Notes: generated from the letters alone by a model not told the origin. DNA of 64,000 nt from Streptomyces pactum (GCF_016031615.1 NZ_JACYXC010000002.1:124001-188000); one strand, 5' to 3'. Shown: positions 42,078 to 51,067, counted from the stretch's first letter. Numbers and translations are program-made.

Positions 42078-44141
42078 TCAGGCCGGACCGGCCGGCCGCG
42101 GCACCCCGGCCCCCGGCCGCCCGGCCGGTGACGCCGCACCGAACTCGCCCGCGGCCAGCGCCCGGAGCAGCAGCCGGGCCACCGCGTCGTTCTGCCGGAA
42201 GCCGGGGGAGTCGGTGCGCGGCCGGGCGAAGGCCGCCACGGCACGGCTGTTGGTGGGCGCGCCCAGCGCGATGCGCCGCGGGTGCGGACCGCCGGCGCCG
42301 GGGTCCAGCACCCGGGCGTCGCCGGGATCGACGCTGAGCAGCCCCGAGCGGTGGGTGTGGGTGGCGTCCGAGAGCACCTCCTCGGTCAGCTCCCCGCCGC
42401 GGTGCAGCGCGCGCAGCAGCGGATCCTCGGTGCGCTCCAGGGAGGGCGCGGGCAGATACGCCTCGATCAGCGCGGTCGCCGTGACGGTGTGCCCGGGGAC
42501 GGTGGGGCTGGTCGCGGTGAAGGTGCCGGTCTCCTCGTCGGTGCCCACCCTCAGGTCCCCGCCGAGGAACCGGACGACACCGGCCTCGGACAGGGCGAGC
42601 AGCTGGCGCAGCCGGAAGCCGGGCGGACCGGAGGCGAGGAAGCTGAAGAAGCCGTGCCACCAGCCGTCGATGCCGTCCGCGACCGAGCGGGCGGTCAGCC
42701 GCCCGGAGGCCACCAGCGGCGGCAGCTGCCCGTAGACCGAGAGCAGGGCGAGGAAGGCGCCCAGGTCGGCGCTGTACGCCGGGTCCTCGCGGCGGGCGAC
42801 GTCCCGGGCGATGTGGTCGCGCAGGTGGTCCTGGAAGGACTCGGGGGTGGGGAAGGACAGCCCGTCCAGCGGGCGGTCCAGCGCCTCCAGGTCCAGCCGG
42901 TCGGCGGGGTCGGGCACCGCCGAGGCGACCAGCGCGGCCATCTCCGCCGAGTACCAGGGCAGCCGGTCGAAGGCGGCGAGGAAATCCGGCCAGCCGAGCG
43001 CGGTGCGTTCCGGGTGCCCGTGGAACAGCTCGTGGTAGTGGCCGAAGCCGATCTCCTTGGCCATCAGCGGCCACAGATCGGTCCGCAGGTCCAGCGGCCG
43101 GTCCCGGGCGAGCAGCGCCGCCACGGCGTCCGGGCCGAAGTGGCGGGGGAACGGCGGGCGCGGCCCGCGGAGCCGGTACCGGGTCTTGGCGTGGTACGGC
43201 ACCCCGCGCCGCGAGCCGACGTGGAGGAACGGCTCCCGTCCGGACGGCAGATAGCGCAGGGTGCCGTCGGGCGCGGTCCGGTAGCGGCCGCCGCGCCCCT
43301 CGGTGAGGAGCACCATCAGATCGACGAAGGCGAGCCCGAACCCGCGCAGGATCACGTCCTCGCCGGGCCGCAGGCCGGACAGGTCCGCGTCGGAGGAGAA
43401 CTCCGGGGGCAGGTGGAAGCGGCGGTGCCGGCGGGCGAACGCCGCCAGCCGGGCGTGCCGGCCGCTCGGTTCGGCGCCCAGGTGGCCTTGCGCCAGGACG
43501 ACCAGGTCCGCGGTGAGCGGGTCGGACCGGTCGGCCAGACGCACCCGCTGCGGTCCGTCCGGGGGGCCGGTGACCGCGGTCGCGGTGGTGCGGTGCCACT
43601 CCACGGTGACCGAGGGCGGCAGTTCGCTCAGCGCCCTGCGGAACACCCACTCCAGATAGGCGCTCTGCACCCGCCGGGTGGGGAAGTCGGTGGGGGCCAG
43701 CGCGCGCAGCTCGGCGAGGACCTCCGGGTCGGACGGCTCCGCGTACGGGGCGTACCGCGGGCCGTCCCCGGAGAACTGGGCGGCCCACTCGGCCAGGGAC
43801 GGCCCCGGCCGGACCGGCCCCCGCACGGTGGACGCCTCGTCGGTGAACATGGTGACGTCCTCGGCCATGGAGTTCATCCGCAGCAGCGGCGACTGGTCCC
43901 GCCGCCACACCCGGCCGGGGCCGGGCGGGTGCGGGTCGATCAGATGGATGTGCAGCCGCCGTTCCGCGGGCCACAGTCCGGGGGCGTTGGCGGCGATGCG
44001 CTCCAGCAGCCCGGTGGCGCGCGGACCGGCCCCCACCACGGCCAGCACCGCCGGCGGGGCACCGCCGGCCGGGCCGTCCCCGGCGGGCGCGACGGCCGGA
44101 CCGGCCGGCTCCGGCGCCCGGCGCTCCACGGCGGCGGTCAC
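42078..44141 (-). CDS. FAD/NAD(P)-binding protein of the sulfur island
   Basis: A 687-residue flavoprotein. The N-terminal part has the dinucleotide-binding sequence AVLAVVGAGPRATGLLERIAANAPG and IHLIDPHPPGPGRVWRRDQ, typical of the FAD-NAD(P)-binding (NAD_binding_9) family, whose members are often poorly characterised monooxygenase-like proteins. DLVVLAQGHLGAEPS and DVILRGFGLAFVDLMVLL are further nucleotide-binding parts. No membrane segment or signal is present. Its ATG overlaps the stop of the permease gene upstream (ATGA), so it belongs to the same operon and presumably to uptake or oxidation of a sulfur compound; the reaction is unknown. Confidence 0.85.
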   Translation of the reverse strand: MTAAVERRAPEPAGPAVAPAGDGPAGGAPPAVLAVVGAGPRATGLLERIAANAPGLWPAERRLHIHLIDPHPPGPGRVWRRDQSPLLRMNSMAEDVTMFTDEASTVRGPVRPGPSLAEWAAQFSGDGPRYAPYAEPSDPEVLAELRALAPTDFPTRRVQSAYLEWVFRRALSELPPSVTVEWHRTTATAVTGPPDGPQRVRLADRSDPLTADLVVLAQGHLGAEPSGRHARLAAFARRHRRFHLPPEFSSDADLSGLRPGEDVILRGFGLAFVDLMVLLTEGRGGRYRTAPDGTLRYLPSGREPFLHVGSRRGVPYHAKTRYRLRGPRPPFPRHFGPDAVAALLARDRPLDLRTDLWPLMAKEIGFGHYHELFHGHPERTALGWPDFLAAFDRLPWYSAEMAALVASAVPDPADRLDLEALDRPLDGLSFPTPESFQDHLRDHIARDVARREDPAYSADLGAFLALLSVYGQLPPLVASGRLTARSVADGIDGWWHGFFSFLASGPPGFRLRQLLALSEAGVVRFLGGDLRVGTDEETGTFTATSPTVPGHTVTATALIEAYLPAPSLERTEDPLLRALHRGGELTEEVLSDATHTHRSGLLSVDPGDARVLDPGAGGPHPRRIALGAPTNSRAVAAFARPRTDSPGFRQNDAVARLLLRALAAGEFGAASPAGRPGAGVPRPAGPA

Positions 44142-45214
44142 CGGTCACCACCGGGGACCGGGCGGACCTCGGCGGCGGGGGAGCGGCGCGGCGTGCCCCC
44201 CACGGTCGCCAGGCGCCGGCGCAGCCGTTGCAGCGGGGTCGGCGGGAGCGCGCGGGCACTGCCGCGCGCGTAGTACCGCTCGACGTAGAACTGACCGATA
44301 CTCAGCACCGTGGTGACCGCGATGTACCACAGGGTGGCGACCATCAGCAGCGGGATCACCTGGTAGGTCTGGTTGTAAACCAGCTGCACCGAGTACAGCA
44401 GGTCGTGCACCGCCAGCACGCTGACGATGCTGGTGCCCTTCAGGGTGCCGATCAGCATGTTCCCGGCGGTGGGCACGATGGAGCGCATCGCCTGCGGGAC
44501 GACCACCCGGCGCAGGGTGCGCCATCGGCTCAGACCCAGTGCCTGGGCGGCCTCGGTCTGCCCCGGCTCCACCGACAGGATGCCGCCGCGCACCACCTCG
44601 GCCGCGTAGGCCGCCTCGTGCAGCGTCATCCCGATGACCGCGGTGAGGGTGGGACCCAGGAGGTTCACGGTGCTCACGCTGAACAGGTCCGGGCCGCCGA
44701 ACGGCAGACCGACGCCGAGCGTCGGGTACAGCGCCCCGATGTTGAACCAGAACAGCAGCTGCACCAGCAGCGGGGTGGAGCGGAAGATCCAGACGTAGCC
44801 CCAGCTCAGCGAGCGCAGCACCGGGTTGGCGGACAGCCGCATCACCGCCAGCCCGGTGCCCAGCAGGAAACCGAGCACCATCACCGCGCCGGTCAGCCAG
44901 AGGGTGAGCAGCAGTCCGTCCAGCACCGCCCGGGTGGTGAACCAGTCGCCGACCACGTCCCACTGGAACGCGTCGTTGCGCACCACCGAGTTGACCACCA
45001 GCGCGAAGAGCACCAGGGCGATCACCGCGGCGGTCCAGCGGCCGGGGTGCCGGCGCGGTACGACCGGCAGCGCGTCGCCCGGGGCGGGCGGTCCGCCCTC
45101 CCGCGCGGGGCCCGGCGCGGACGGCGGTTCCGGACGTGCCGCTGCGTGACGGTGGGCCGTCTTCAGGGCGGGGAGCGCGGTGCGGCGGGGGGGGCGGGAC
45201 AGGGACGGCGGCAT
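44138..45214 (-). CDS. Polar amino acid-type ABC permease, divergent operon
   Basis: A 358-residue membrane subunit of the His/Glu/Cys-type importer family. The transmembrane part starts at about residue 60 (RWTAAVIALVLFALVVNSVV) and the family core is clear: LLLTLWLTGAVMVLGFLLGT, YVWIFRSTPLLVQLLFWF and the ATPase-contact loop AAQALGLSRWRTLRRVVVPQAMRSIVPTAGN. It resembles the permease at 48813-50135. The ATG at 45214 has no ribosome binding site. An ATG at 45230 with GAAAGAG upstream is one base out of frame; a G8 run (plus strand about 45187-45194) lies between, so the true start may be 45230 with an indel in the assembly. Confidence 0.9.
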   Translation of the reverse strand: MPPSLSRPPRRTALPALKTAHRHAAARPEPPSAPGPAREGGPPAPGDALPVVPRRHPGRWTAAVIALVLFALVVNSVVRNDAFQWDVVGDWFTTRAVLDGLLLTLWLTGAVMVLGFLLGTGLAVMRLSANPVLRSLSWGYVWIFRSTPLLVQLLFWFNIGALYPTLGVGLPFGGPDLFSVSTVNLLGPTLTAVIGMTLHEAAYAAEVVRGGILSVEPGQTEAAQALGLSRWRTLRRVVVPQAMRSIVPTAGNMLIGTLKGTSIVSVLAVHDLLYSVQLVYNQTYQVIPLLMVATLWYIAVTTVLSIGQFYVERYYARGSARALPPTPLQRLRRRLATVGGTPRRSPAAEVRPVPGGDR

Positions 45215-45230
45215 CGAAAGGTGTGGCCAT

Positions 45231-45526
45231 CACGGGCTCTTTCGGGGAGGGGCGCGGGCGGCGGAGGCAGCCGGCGGCACACGCGGCTGCGAGCCGGCGG
45301 TGTGGCGGCCGGCGCGGTCTCATCACGCACGTCGCGTCCCTCAACGCGACCGGAAGGCCCCGGTGCGGAACCGGAGACACGTCCGCCGCGATCGTATGTG
45401 CGGGCGGCCGGAGGCTGTCAAGGCGGTGGGCGGCGCACGGCTCCGCCTCCCGGCATGTGGACCGATACGTCCCGCGATACGGACGGTGGTTGACGGGACA
45501 ACGTGCCGGGCCGCTCAATTACCTCC
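45231..45526. promoter_or_regulatory. Divergent promoter region of the sulfur island
   Basis: This region must drive both operons. On the right side TTGACG (45490-45495) and CTCAAT (45514-45519) are 18 bases apart and the latter ends 7 bases before the leader-peptide ATG. A direct repeat GATACG occurs at 45462-45482 with 14-base spacing and may bind a regulator. No gene seen. Confidence 0.45.
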
Positions 45527-45604
45527 ATGAATGCCCAGCAGCGTTTGGTCACCCGCGACCACATCGACTTCGGTCGGGTGTGGTCCGCCGCCTGTTGCGC
45601 CTGA
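45527..45604 (+). CDS. Putative cysteine-responsive leader peptide (25 residues)
   Basis: ATG to TGA encodes 25 residues with the core RDHIDFGRVWSAACCA at the end. It shares H-(I/V)-D-F-x-R-V-x-S-x-x-C with the peptide at 12281-12355 and with the actinobacterial sulfur-gene leader family. Tandem cysteines stand two and three codons before the stop, so ribosomes would stall there when cysteinyl-tRNA is scarce. No Shine-Dalgarno is present and a minus-10-like box lies 7 bases upstream, suggesting leaderless translation. It is the first open frame of the operon that begins with the luciferase-like monooxygenase at 46076. Confidence 0.75.
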   Translation: MNAQQRLVTRDHIDFGRVWSAACCA

Positions 45605-46075
45605 CTCGGCAGCGGGCTGTCTGACCGGCCCTTCCCTCCCTCGGTCCCCCCGTTGCGGGCCGAGCTCCGCGCGTAGCGCCGCCCACCGCCCGGTCCGTCC
45701 GGTCCCGGGCGCGGCCCGCCGCCCGAGCTCCCCGGACCCACGCTGCCGCAGTTCCCGGTACCACCGCCTAGGTGTCATCACGCCCGCGCCCGTCGGCGGG
45801 ACGCCTTCCCGCGCCCGCCCGTTCCGGCCCCGCCGTCATCCGAAGCATCGCGCGTCCCGTTCCCGGTTCCACCCGCACTCCCGCGCGTCCCGTTCCCAGC
45901 TCCACCCGCACTCCCGCGCGTTCCGCTCCTGCCTCCACCCGCACTCCCGCGCGCCCCGGCGCCCCGCCGCCCTCGCCTGACGGTCGTCAGCAGGTCGGCA
46001 GTGGGTCGCCGGACCGCCCGGACGCGTCGTCACCCGCGCTCACGCGCCGTTCCTCCCGCACCGAAAGGTTGTCCC
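45605..46075. repeat. Leader region with 33-base tandem repeats before the monooxygenase gene
   Basis: Between the leader peptide and the first structural gene lie 471 bases. At 45850-45960 a 33-base unit (starting CCGCACTCCCGCGCG) occurs about three and a half times, with full copies at 45873-45905 and 45906-45938. GCGGGCC near 45654 can pair with GGCCCGC near 45712. This untranslated region could carry the attenuator but no single terminator is obvious. Confidence 0.65.
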
Positions 46076-47209
46076 ATGCCTGTGGAGTTCCTCGGCATCG
46101 CCGCCACCAACGACGGCTCCGAGACCACCGTCCGCTCCGGCCTCGCCTTCGACAAGGAGTACACGCTCAAGCTGGCCCGGGCCCACGAGGACCACGGCTG
46201 GGACCGGGTGCTGTTCGCCTACGGCTCCGGCTCCCCCGACCCGGCGCCGGCCGCCGCGTACATCGCCACGAAGCTGGAGAAGCTGCAACTGCTCCTCGCC
46301 CACCGGCCCAACGTCTCCTACCCCACCTTCGCGGCCAAGACCTTCGCCACCCTCGACCAGATCAGCGAGGGCCGCCTGACCGTCCACTTCATCACCGGCG
46401 GCAACGACCACGAGCAGGGGCGGGAGGGCGACACCCTCGGCAAGGACGAGCGCTACGCCCGCACCGAGGAGTACATCCGCGTCGTCAAGAAGATCTGGAC
46501 CACCCGCGAACCCTTCGACCACGAGGGCGAGTACTACCGCTTCCACGACTTCGTCAGCGACGTCTTCCCCCACCAGCAGCCCCGGCCCGGCGTCTCCTTC
46601 GGCGGCTCCTCCCCGGCGGCGTACCGGGCCGGCGGCGCCGAGGCGGACATCTACTGCCTGTGGGGCGAGCCGCTGGACCGCACCGCCGAGCAGATCGAGG
46701 CGGTCAGGGCCGCCGCCGCGGCCGCCGGCCGTACCGAGGTGCCGCGGTTCCAGGTCGCCTTCCGTCCCATCATCGCGCCGACCGAGGAACTGGCCTGGGA
46801 GAAGGCGCACCGCACCCTGGGGGCCATCCGCGCCCGCCAGGGACGCGGGGAACACCCCAGCCCCCGCCACCACGACCGGCCCGCCCCGGAGAACACCGGG
46901 TCCCAGCGCCTGGTCGCCATCGCCGAGGCCGGCGAACGCTACGACCGCGCGCTGTGGACCGCGACCGCCGCCGCCACCCGGGGCGCCGGCAACTCCAACG
47001 CCCTGGTCGGCACGCCCGAGACGGTCGCCCAGGCGCTGCTGGACTATTACGACCTCGGCATCGAGATCCTCTCCGCCCGCGGCTACGACCTGGTCGACGA
47101 CGCCATCGACTTCGGCCGGTACGTCATCCCCATCGTCCGCGAGGAGGTCGCCAAGCGCGACGCGGCACGGGCCGCGGACGGCGGCCGGACCCTGGCGGCG
47201 GTGCGCTGA
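46076..47209 (+). CDS. LLM class flavin-dependent monooxygenase (SsuD-like)
   Basis: A 377-residue luciferase-like monooxygenase that would use reduced FMN and oxygen to oxidise an organosulfur compound. It is of the alkanesulfonate monooxygenase type: MPVEFLGIAATNDGSETT, FDKEYTLKLARAHEDHGWDRVLFAYGSGSPDP, LTVHFITGGNDHEQGREGD (flavin phosphate region) and VSFGGSSPAAY. The start is the ATG at 46076 with GAAAGG upstream; the frame upstream is repeat DNA. It is followed without gap by an acetyltransferase gene (TGATG overlap). Reduced flavin is probably supplied by the reductase encoded at 56054. Confidence 0.92.
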   Translation: MPVEFLGIAATNDGSETTVRSGLAFDKEYTLKLARAHEDHGWDRVLFAYGSGSPDPAPAAAYIATKLEKLQLLLAHRPNVSYPTFAAKTFATLDQISEGRLTVHFITGGNDHEQGREGDTLGKDERYARTEEYIRVVKKIWTTREPFDHEGEYYRFHDFVSDVFPHQQPRPGVSFGGSSPAAYRAGGAEADIYCLWGEPLDRTAEQIEAVRAAAAAAGRTEVPRFQVAFRPIIAPTEELAWEKAHRTLGAIRARQGRGEHPSPRHHDRPAPENTGSQRLVAIAEAGERYDRALWTATAAATRGAGNSNALVGTPETVAQALLDYYDLGIEILSARGYDLVDDAIDFGRYVIPIVREEVAKRDAARAADGGRTLAAVR

Positions 47210-47811
47210 TGACCACCCTCGCCCAGCCGCCCGGACCGGCGGACCTCCAGGTGGTGGCCGCCGCGGTCACCGACCCGCTGGTGGAGCCGCTGCTGCGGGA
47301 ACTCGGCCACGAGTACACCACCCGCTACGGCAGCCAGGCCCACCAGGAGCTGGCCCGCTACCCGGACGAGGAGTTCACCCCCGCACGCGGCGGAGCGCTG
47401 CTGTTGCTGCTGGAGGACGGCGCCCCGGTCGCCGGCGGCGCGTTCCGCCGGTACGACGCGGTCACCGCCGAACTCAAGCGGATCTGGACCCACTCCGGCC
47501 ACCGGCGGCGCGGCCTCGCCCGCCGGGTGGTGGCCGAACTCGAACGGGAGGCCGCCGCCCGCGGCTACCGGCGCGTGTACCTCACCACCGGCCCCCGTCA
47601 GCCGGAGGCGCGCGGACTGTACCTGGCCACCGGCTACACGCCCCTGTTCGACACCGCGGCCGACCCCGAGACGATCGGCCCGCTGCCCTTCGAGAAACAC
47701 CTCCGTCCCGCCGCGGCCCCCGCACCCCCTGCCCGCCGCGGCCCCGCGCACCACAACCCCCCGCCGGCCCCGCCGCCGGCCCGCGTCCCCGAAAGGCCCC
47801 CGCACCCGTGA
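47209..47811 (+). CDS. GNAT family N-acetyltransferase (possible SnaA analogue)
   Basis: A 200-residue acetyltransferase. The acetyl-CoA site is seen in LKRIWTHSGHRRRGLARRVVAELEREAAARGYRRVYLTTG (Arg-Arg-Gly-Leu-Ala pyrophosphate loop) and ARGLYLATGYTPL. The last 45 residues are Pro/Ala-rich and probably disordered. In the Bacillus subtilis snaA-tcyJKLMN-cmo operon a GNAT enzyme N-acetylates S-alkylcysteines before monooxygenase attack; its position here, between a flavin monooxygenase and a cyst(e)ine-type importer, suggests the same job. The ATG overlaps the previous stop and its own stop overlaps the next GTG, so the three genes are coupled. Confidence 0.88.
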   Translation: MTTLAQPPGPADLQVVAAAVTDPLVEPLLRELGHEYTTRYGSQAHQELARYPDEEFTPARGGALLLLLEDGAPVAGGAFRRYDAVTAELKRIWTHSGHRRRGLARRVVAELEREAAARGYRRVYLTTGPRQPEARGLYLATGYTPLFDTAADPETIGPLPFEKHLRPAAAPAPPARRGPAHHNPPPAPPPARVPERPPHP

Positions 47812-48799
47812 AGCTTCCCGGCACCCGCCCCCGACCGCCCGCGAGCCGCCCCCCCGCGCGGCCCGCCGCCGGCTGCCGCGCCCGGCCGCGGCCGCCGCCG
47901 CCCTGCTGGTGCTGTCCGGGCTGACCGCCTGCGGGTCCGGCGCCACCGGCGCCACCGCGGAGGGCGCCTCCCCGGTGCCCACCGGCGACCCGGCGGCCGA
48001 GGTGCGGAAGGTGGACTCCATCGCCGCGCTGCTCCCCGCCGACGTCCGCGCCAAGGGCTCGCTGCGCGTGGGCACCTCCACCGGAACCCCGCCCGCCGCC
48101 TTCTACCCCGGCGGCTCCGGGCGGGAGCCGGTCGGCCAGGACATCGACATCACCGACGCGGTGGCGAAGGTCCTCGGCCTCCAGGTGCGGCGCCAGGACG
48201 CCTCCTTCGAGTCGATCCTGCCCGCCCTGGGCAGCGGCAAGTACGACGTGGGCACCGGCAACTTCGGCGTCACCGCCGAACGGCTGAAGACCATCGACTT
48301 CGTCACCTACATCGACGACGGCCAGGGCTTCGCGGTGCGCGAGGGCAACACCTCGCTGGGCAAGAAGGTCACCGACCTCACCCAGCTGTGCGGACTGACC
48401 ATCGGCACCGGGGCCGGGACCACCTTCGAGACCACCCTGCTCAAACAGCGGAAGGTGTGCGCCGAGGCCGGCAAGAAGCCCTACGAGGTGAAGGTGTTCT
48501 CCGACACCGGGGCGGTCACCACCTCGCTGCAGCAGGGCCGTGTGGACGTGGTGATGTCCACCATCAACGGGCTGCGCCACCAGGCGGCCCAGCCCGCCGC
48601 CCGCACCACCTTCCTGGGCGAGTACCACCGCCTCGACGTGGGCTTCGCCTTCGCCAAGGGTTCCCCGCTCACCCCCGCCTTCCGCGCCGCCGTCAACCAC
48701 CTGATCAAGGACGGGACGTACGACCGGATCCTCCGGAAGTGGGGCACCACCGCCTCCGCCATCCCCGAGTCGCGGATCAACCCGCCCGAGCAGAGCTGA
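47808..48799 (+). CDS. Amino acid-type ABC substrate-binding lipoprotein 1 (one-base frameshift in signal peptide)
   Basis: The mature domain belongs to solute-binding family 3 (SLRVGTSTGTPPAAFYPGG, DIDITDAVAKVLGL, FESILPALGSGKYDVGTGNFGVTAERLKTIDFVTY, HLIKDGTYDRILRKWGT). A GTG at 47808, overlapping the preceding stop as GTGA and preceded by GAAAGG, starts MKLPGTRPRPPASR, but this frame hits a stop at 47918 or so. Adding one C to the C7 run at 47849-47855 joins it to RLPRPAAAAAALLVLSGLTACGSG, a perfect lipoprotein signal. So the gene is probably intact and the assembly lacks one base. About 330 residues when corrected. Confidence 0.87.
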
Positions 48800-48812
48800 G
48801 CAGGAGCCCACG

Positions 48813-50135
48813 ATGGGACTGACCACCGACCCCGGGCCGCCCGGCGCCCGCCCGCCCGCCGCCGGAGCCGGCGACCGGACGCCCGGACACCCCGCCGGGC
48901 CGGACTCGGCATCGGAACACCCCGCCGGGCCGGGCGCGGCAGCCGCTAGCACCGCGGAGCCGGGCGCGGCAGCCGGGAACACCGCGGAGCCGGACCCGGC
49001 GCCCGGAGACCCCGCCGGGCCGGACGCGGCGGACGGGCACCCGGAAGACCGGGACCGGAAGGCCACCGGCCCCGCCGGCCGGGACCCGGCGGCCGCACCA
49101 CCCGCCGAGGGCACGGGCGCACCGACCGCCCTGCGGGTGGTGCCGGTGCGCCACTACGCCCGCTGGGCCGCCGCCGCGGCCGCCCTGGTGCTCACCGCCC
49201 AGATCATCCACGGACTGGTCACCAACCCGGTCTGGGAGTGGCACGTCTTCCGCGCCTACTTCCTCTCCGACACCATCGTCGAGGCGGTGGGGGTGACCCT
49301 CCAGCTCACCGCCTACGCCACCGTCCTGGGCTTCGCCCTGGGGACCGTGCTCGCCTTCATGCGGCTCTCCCGCAGCCCGGTGCTGCGGACCGTGGCCTGG
49401 ACCTACATCTGGATCTTCCGCTCCATCCCGATGATCGTGCAGCTGGTCTTCTGGTTCAACCTCGGCGCCCTGTACCGGGAACTCGGCGTCGGTGTCCCGT
49501 TCGGACCGGTCCTGTGGTCGGTGAGCACCAACAGCCTCATCGGCACCATGGGCGCCGCCCTCATCGGGCTGACGCTGCACCAGGCCGCCTACGCCGCGGA
49601 GATCGTCCGCGGCGGCGTCCTCTCCGTCCACCACGGCCAGCTGGAGGCCGCCGCGGCCCTGGGGATCCCCCGCCGGCGCCAGCTGCGGCGCATCGTCCTG
49701 CCCCAGGCCATGCGGGCGATCCTGCCCACCGCCGGGAACGAGATCATCGGGCTGCTCAAGGGCACCTCGGTGGTGTACGTGATGGCGATCGGCGAGCTGT
49801 TTTACCAGGTCCAGGTGATCTACGGACGCAACGGCCGGGTGATCCCGCTGCTGCTGGTCGCCACCGCCTGGTACGTGCTGCTGACCACGGTGCTGTCCAT
49901 CGCCCAGTACTACGTCGAGCGGCGCTTCGCCCGCGGCGCCGACCGCAACCCGCCCCCCACGCCCCTCCAGCGGCTCCGCCGCCTGGCGCGCACCCTGCGC
50001 GCCGGCCCGCCGGCCCCCGCCACCCTCGACGAGGGCTTTCCCGAACTCCGCCCGCAGCGCCCCGGCCGCGCCACCGCCACCCGGCGCGCGCGGCCGGCCG
50101 GCCCAGCCCGCCCGATCCCCGGGGAGAACCCATGA
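48813..50135 (+). CDS. Polar amino acid-type ABC permease with long disordered N-terminus
   Basis: A 440-residue membrane protein. Residues 1-105 are a low-complexity Pro/Ala/Gly/Glu region with imperfect repeats (HPAGPDSASE, HPAGPGAAAA, TAEPGAAAGN) and are cytoplasmic by the positive-inside rule. The permease domain then has YARWAAAAAALVLTAQIIHGL, TIVEAVGVTLQLTAYATVLGFALGT, YIWIFRSIPMIVQLVFWFNLG and the ATPase-contact loop EAAAALGIPRRRQLRRIVLPQAMRAILPTAGNEIIG. It is paralogous to the permease at 44138-45214, and the two probably make a heterodimeric channel served by one ATPase. CAGGAG precedes the ATG. Stop overlaps the ATPase start as ATGA. Confidence 0.92.
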   Translation: MGLTTDPGPPGARPPAAGAGDRTPGHPAGPDSASEHPAGPGAAAASTAEPGAAAGNTAEPDPAPGDPAGPDAADGHPEDRDRKATGPAGRDPAAAPPAEGTGAPTALRVVPVRHYARWAAAAAALVLTAQIIHGLVTNPVWEWHVFRAYFLSDTIVEAVGVTLQLTAYATVLGFALGTVLAFMRLSRSPVLRTVAWTYIWIFRSIPMIVQLVFWFNLGALYRELGVGVPFGPVLWSVSTNSLIGTMGAALIGLTLHQAAYAAEIVRGGVLSVHHGQLEAAAALGIPRRRQLRRIVLPQAMRAILPTAGNEIIGLLKGTSVVYVMAIGELFYQVQVIYGRNGRVIPLLLVATAWYVLLTTVLSIAQYYVERRFARGADRNPPPTPLQRLRRLARTLRAGPPAPATLDEGFPELRPQRPGRATATRRARPAGPARPIPGENP

Positions 50136-50896
50136 ACGACGTGATGGTGGACCTGCGCGGCGTCCACAAGAGCTACGGCGCGCTGGAGGTCCTGCGCGGC
50201 GTGGACCTGACGGTCCGCACCGGCGAGGTCGCGGTCGTCCTCGGCCCGTCCGGCTCCGGAAAGTCCACCCTGCTGCGCACCATCAACCACCTGGAGAAGG
50301 TGAACCGCGGCTGGATCAGCATCGACGGCGAGCTGATCGGCTACCGGCGGCACCGGGACAAGCTGTACGAACTCAAGGAGCGCGAGATCCTGCGGCAGCG
50401 CACCCACATCGGGTTCGTCTTCCAGGACTTCAACCTCTTCCCGCACCTGACCGTGCTGGAGAACCTGATCGAGGCCCCGGTGGCCGCCCTGCGCCGCCCC
50501 CGCAAGGAAGCGGTGGCGACCGCCGGCCGGCTGCTGGAGCGGGTGGGCCTGTCCGACAAGGCCGGCGCCTACCCCCGCCAGCTCTCCGGCGGCCAGCAGC
50601 AGCGGGTGGCCATCGCCCGCGCGCTCGCCCTGGAACCCAAGGTGCTGCTCTTCGACGAGCCGACCTCCGCGCTCGACCCGGAACTGGTCGGCGAGGTCCT
50701 CGACGTCATCAAGGACCTGGCCCGCAGCGGCACCACCATGATCGTCGTCACCCACGAGATCGGCTTCGCCCGCGAGGTCGCCGACACCGTGGTCTTCATG
50801 GACGGCGGCGTGGTGGTGGAGCAGGGCCCGCCGTCGGCCGTGCTGGACAACCCCCGGCACGAACGCACCCGCGCCTTCCTCTCCAAGGTCCTGTGA
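50132..50896 (+). CDS. Polar amino acid-type ABC transporter ATPase
   Basis: A 254-residue ATPase, the only one in the island. Walker A is LGPSGSGKSTLLRTINHLEK, the Q-loop FVFQDFNLFPHLTVLENL, signature LSGGQQQRVAIARAL, Walker B LLFDEPTSALDPEL, and the switch His lies in IVVTHEIGFAREVADTVVFMDGG. It is of the HisP/GlnQ/TcyN class (TINHLE and NLFPHLT are hallmarks). Slightly unusual is an insert of about 12 residues after the first strand (GELIGYRRHRDKLYELKE). Translation is coupled to the preceding permease gene. Confidence 0.94.
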   Translation: MNDVMVDLRGVHKSYGALEVLRGVDLTVRTGEVAVVLGPSGSGKSTLLRTINHLEKVNRGWISIDGELIGYRRHRDKLYELKEREILRQRTHIGFVFQDFNLFPHLTVLENLIEAPVAALRRPRKEAVATAGRLLERVGLSDKAGAYPRQLSGGQQQRVAIARALALEPKVLLFDEPTSALDPELVGEVLDVIKDLARSGTTMIVVTHEIGFAREVADTVVFMDGGVVVEQGPPSAVLDNPRHERTRAFLSKVL

Positions 50897-51067
50897 CACC
50901 CCCGGCCCCACCCGGCCCGCCTCCCGTGACACCACCGCCCTCCGGCGGCCCGCCGCGCACCCGCCGCCACCAGCCGGCCGGCACCGCCCGGCAGCCGTCC
51001 GCACCCACCCGGCGGCAGCCGTCCGCCGCCACCCGCGACCCGTACCCCCATCCGGCAAGGAGTCCCC

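Noticed and set aside
45140..45518. A leader peptide for the divergent permease (MRPRRPPHRR start at about 45326)
   Set aside because: It contains two cysteines but lacks the H-(V/I)-D-x-x-R pattern and has no stop before the permease gene.
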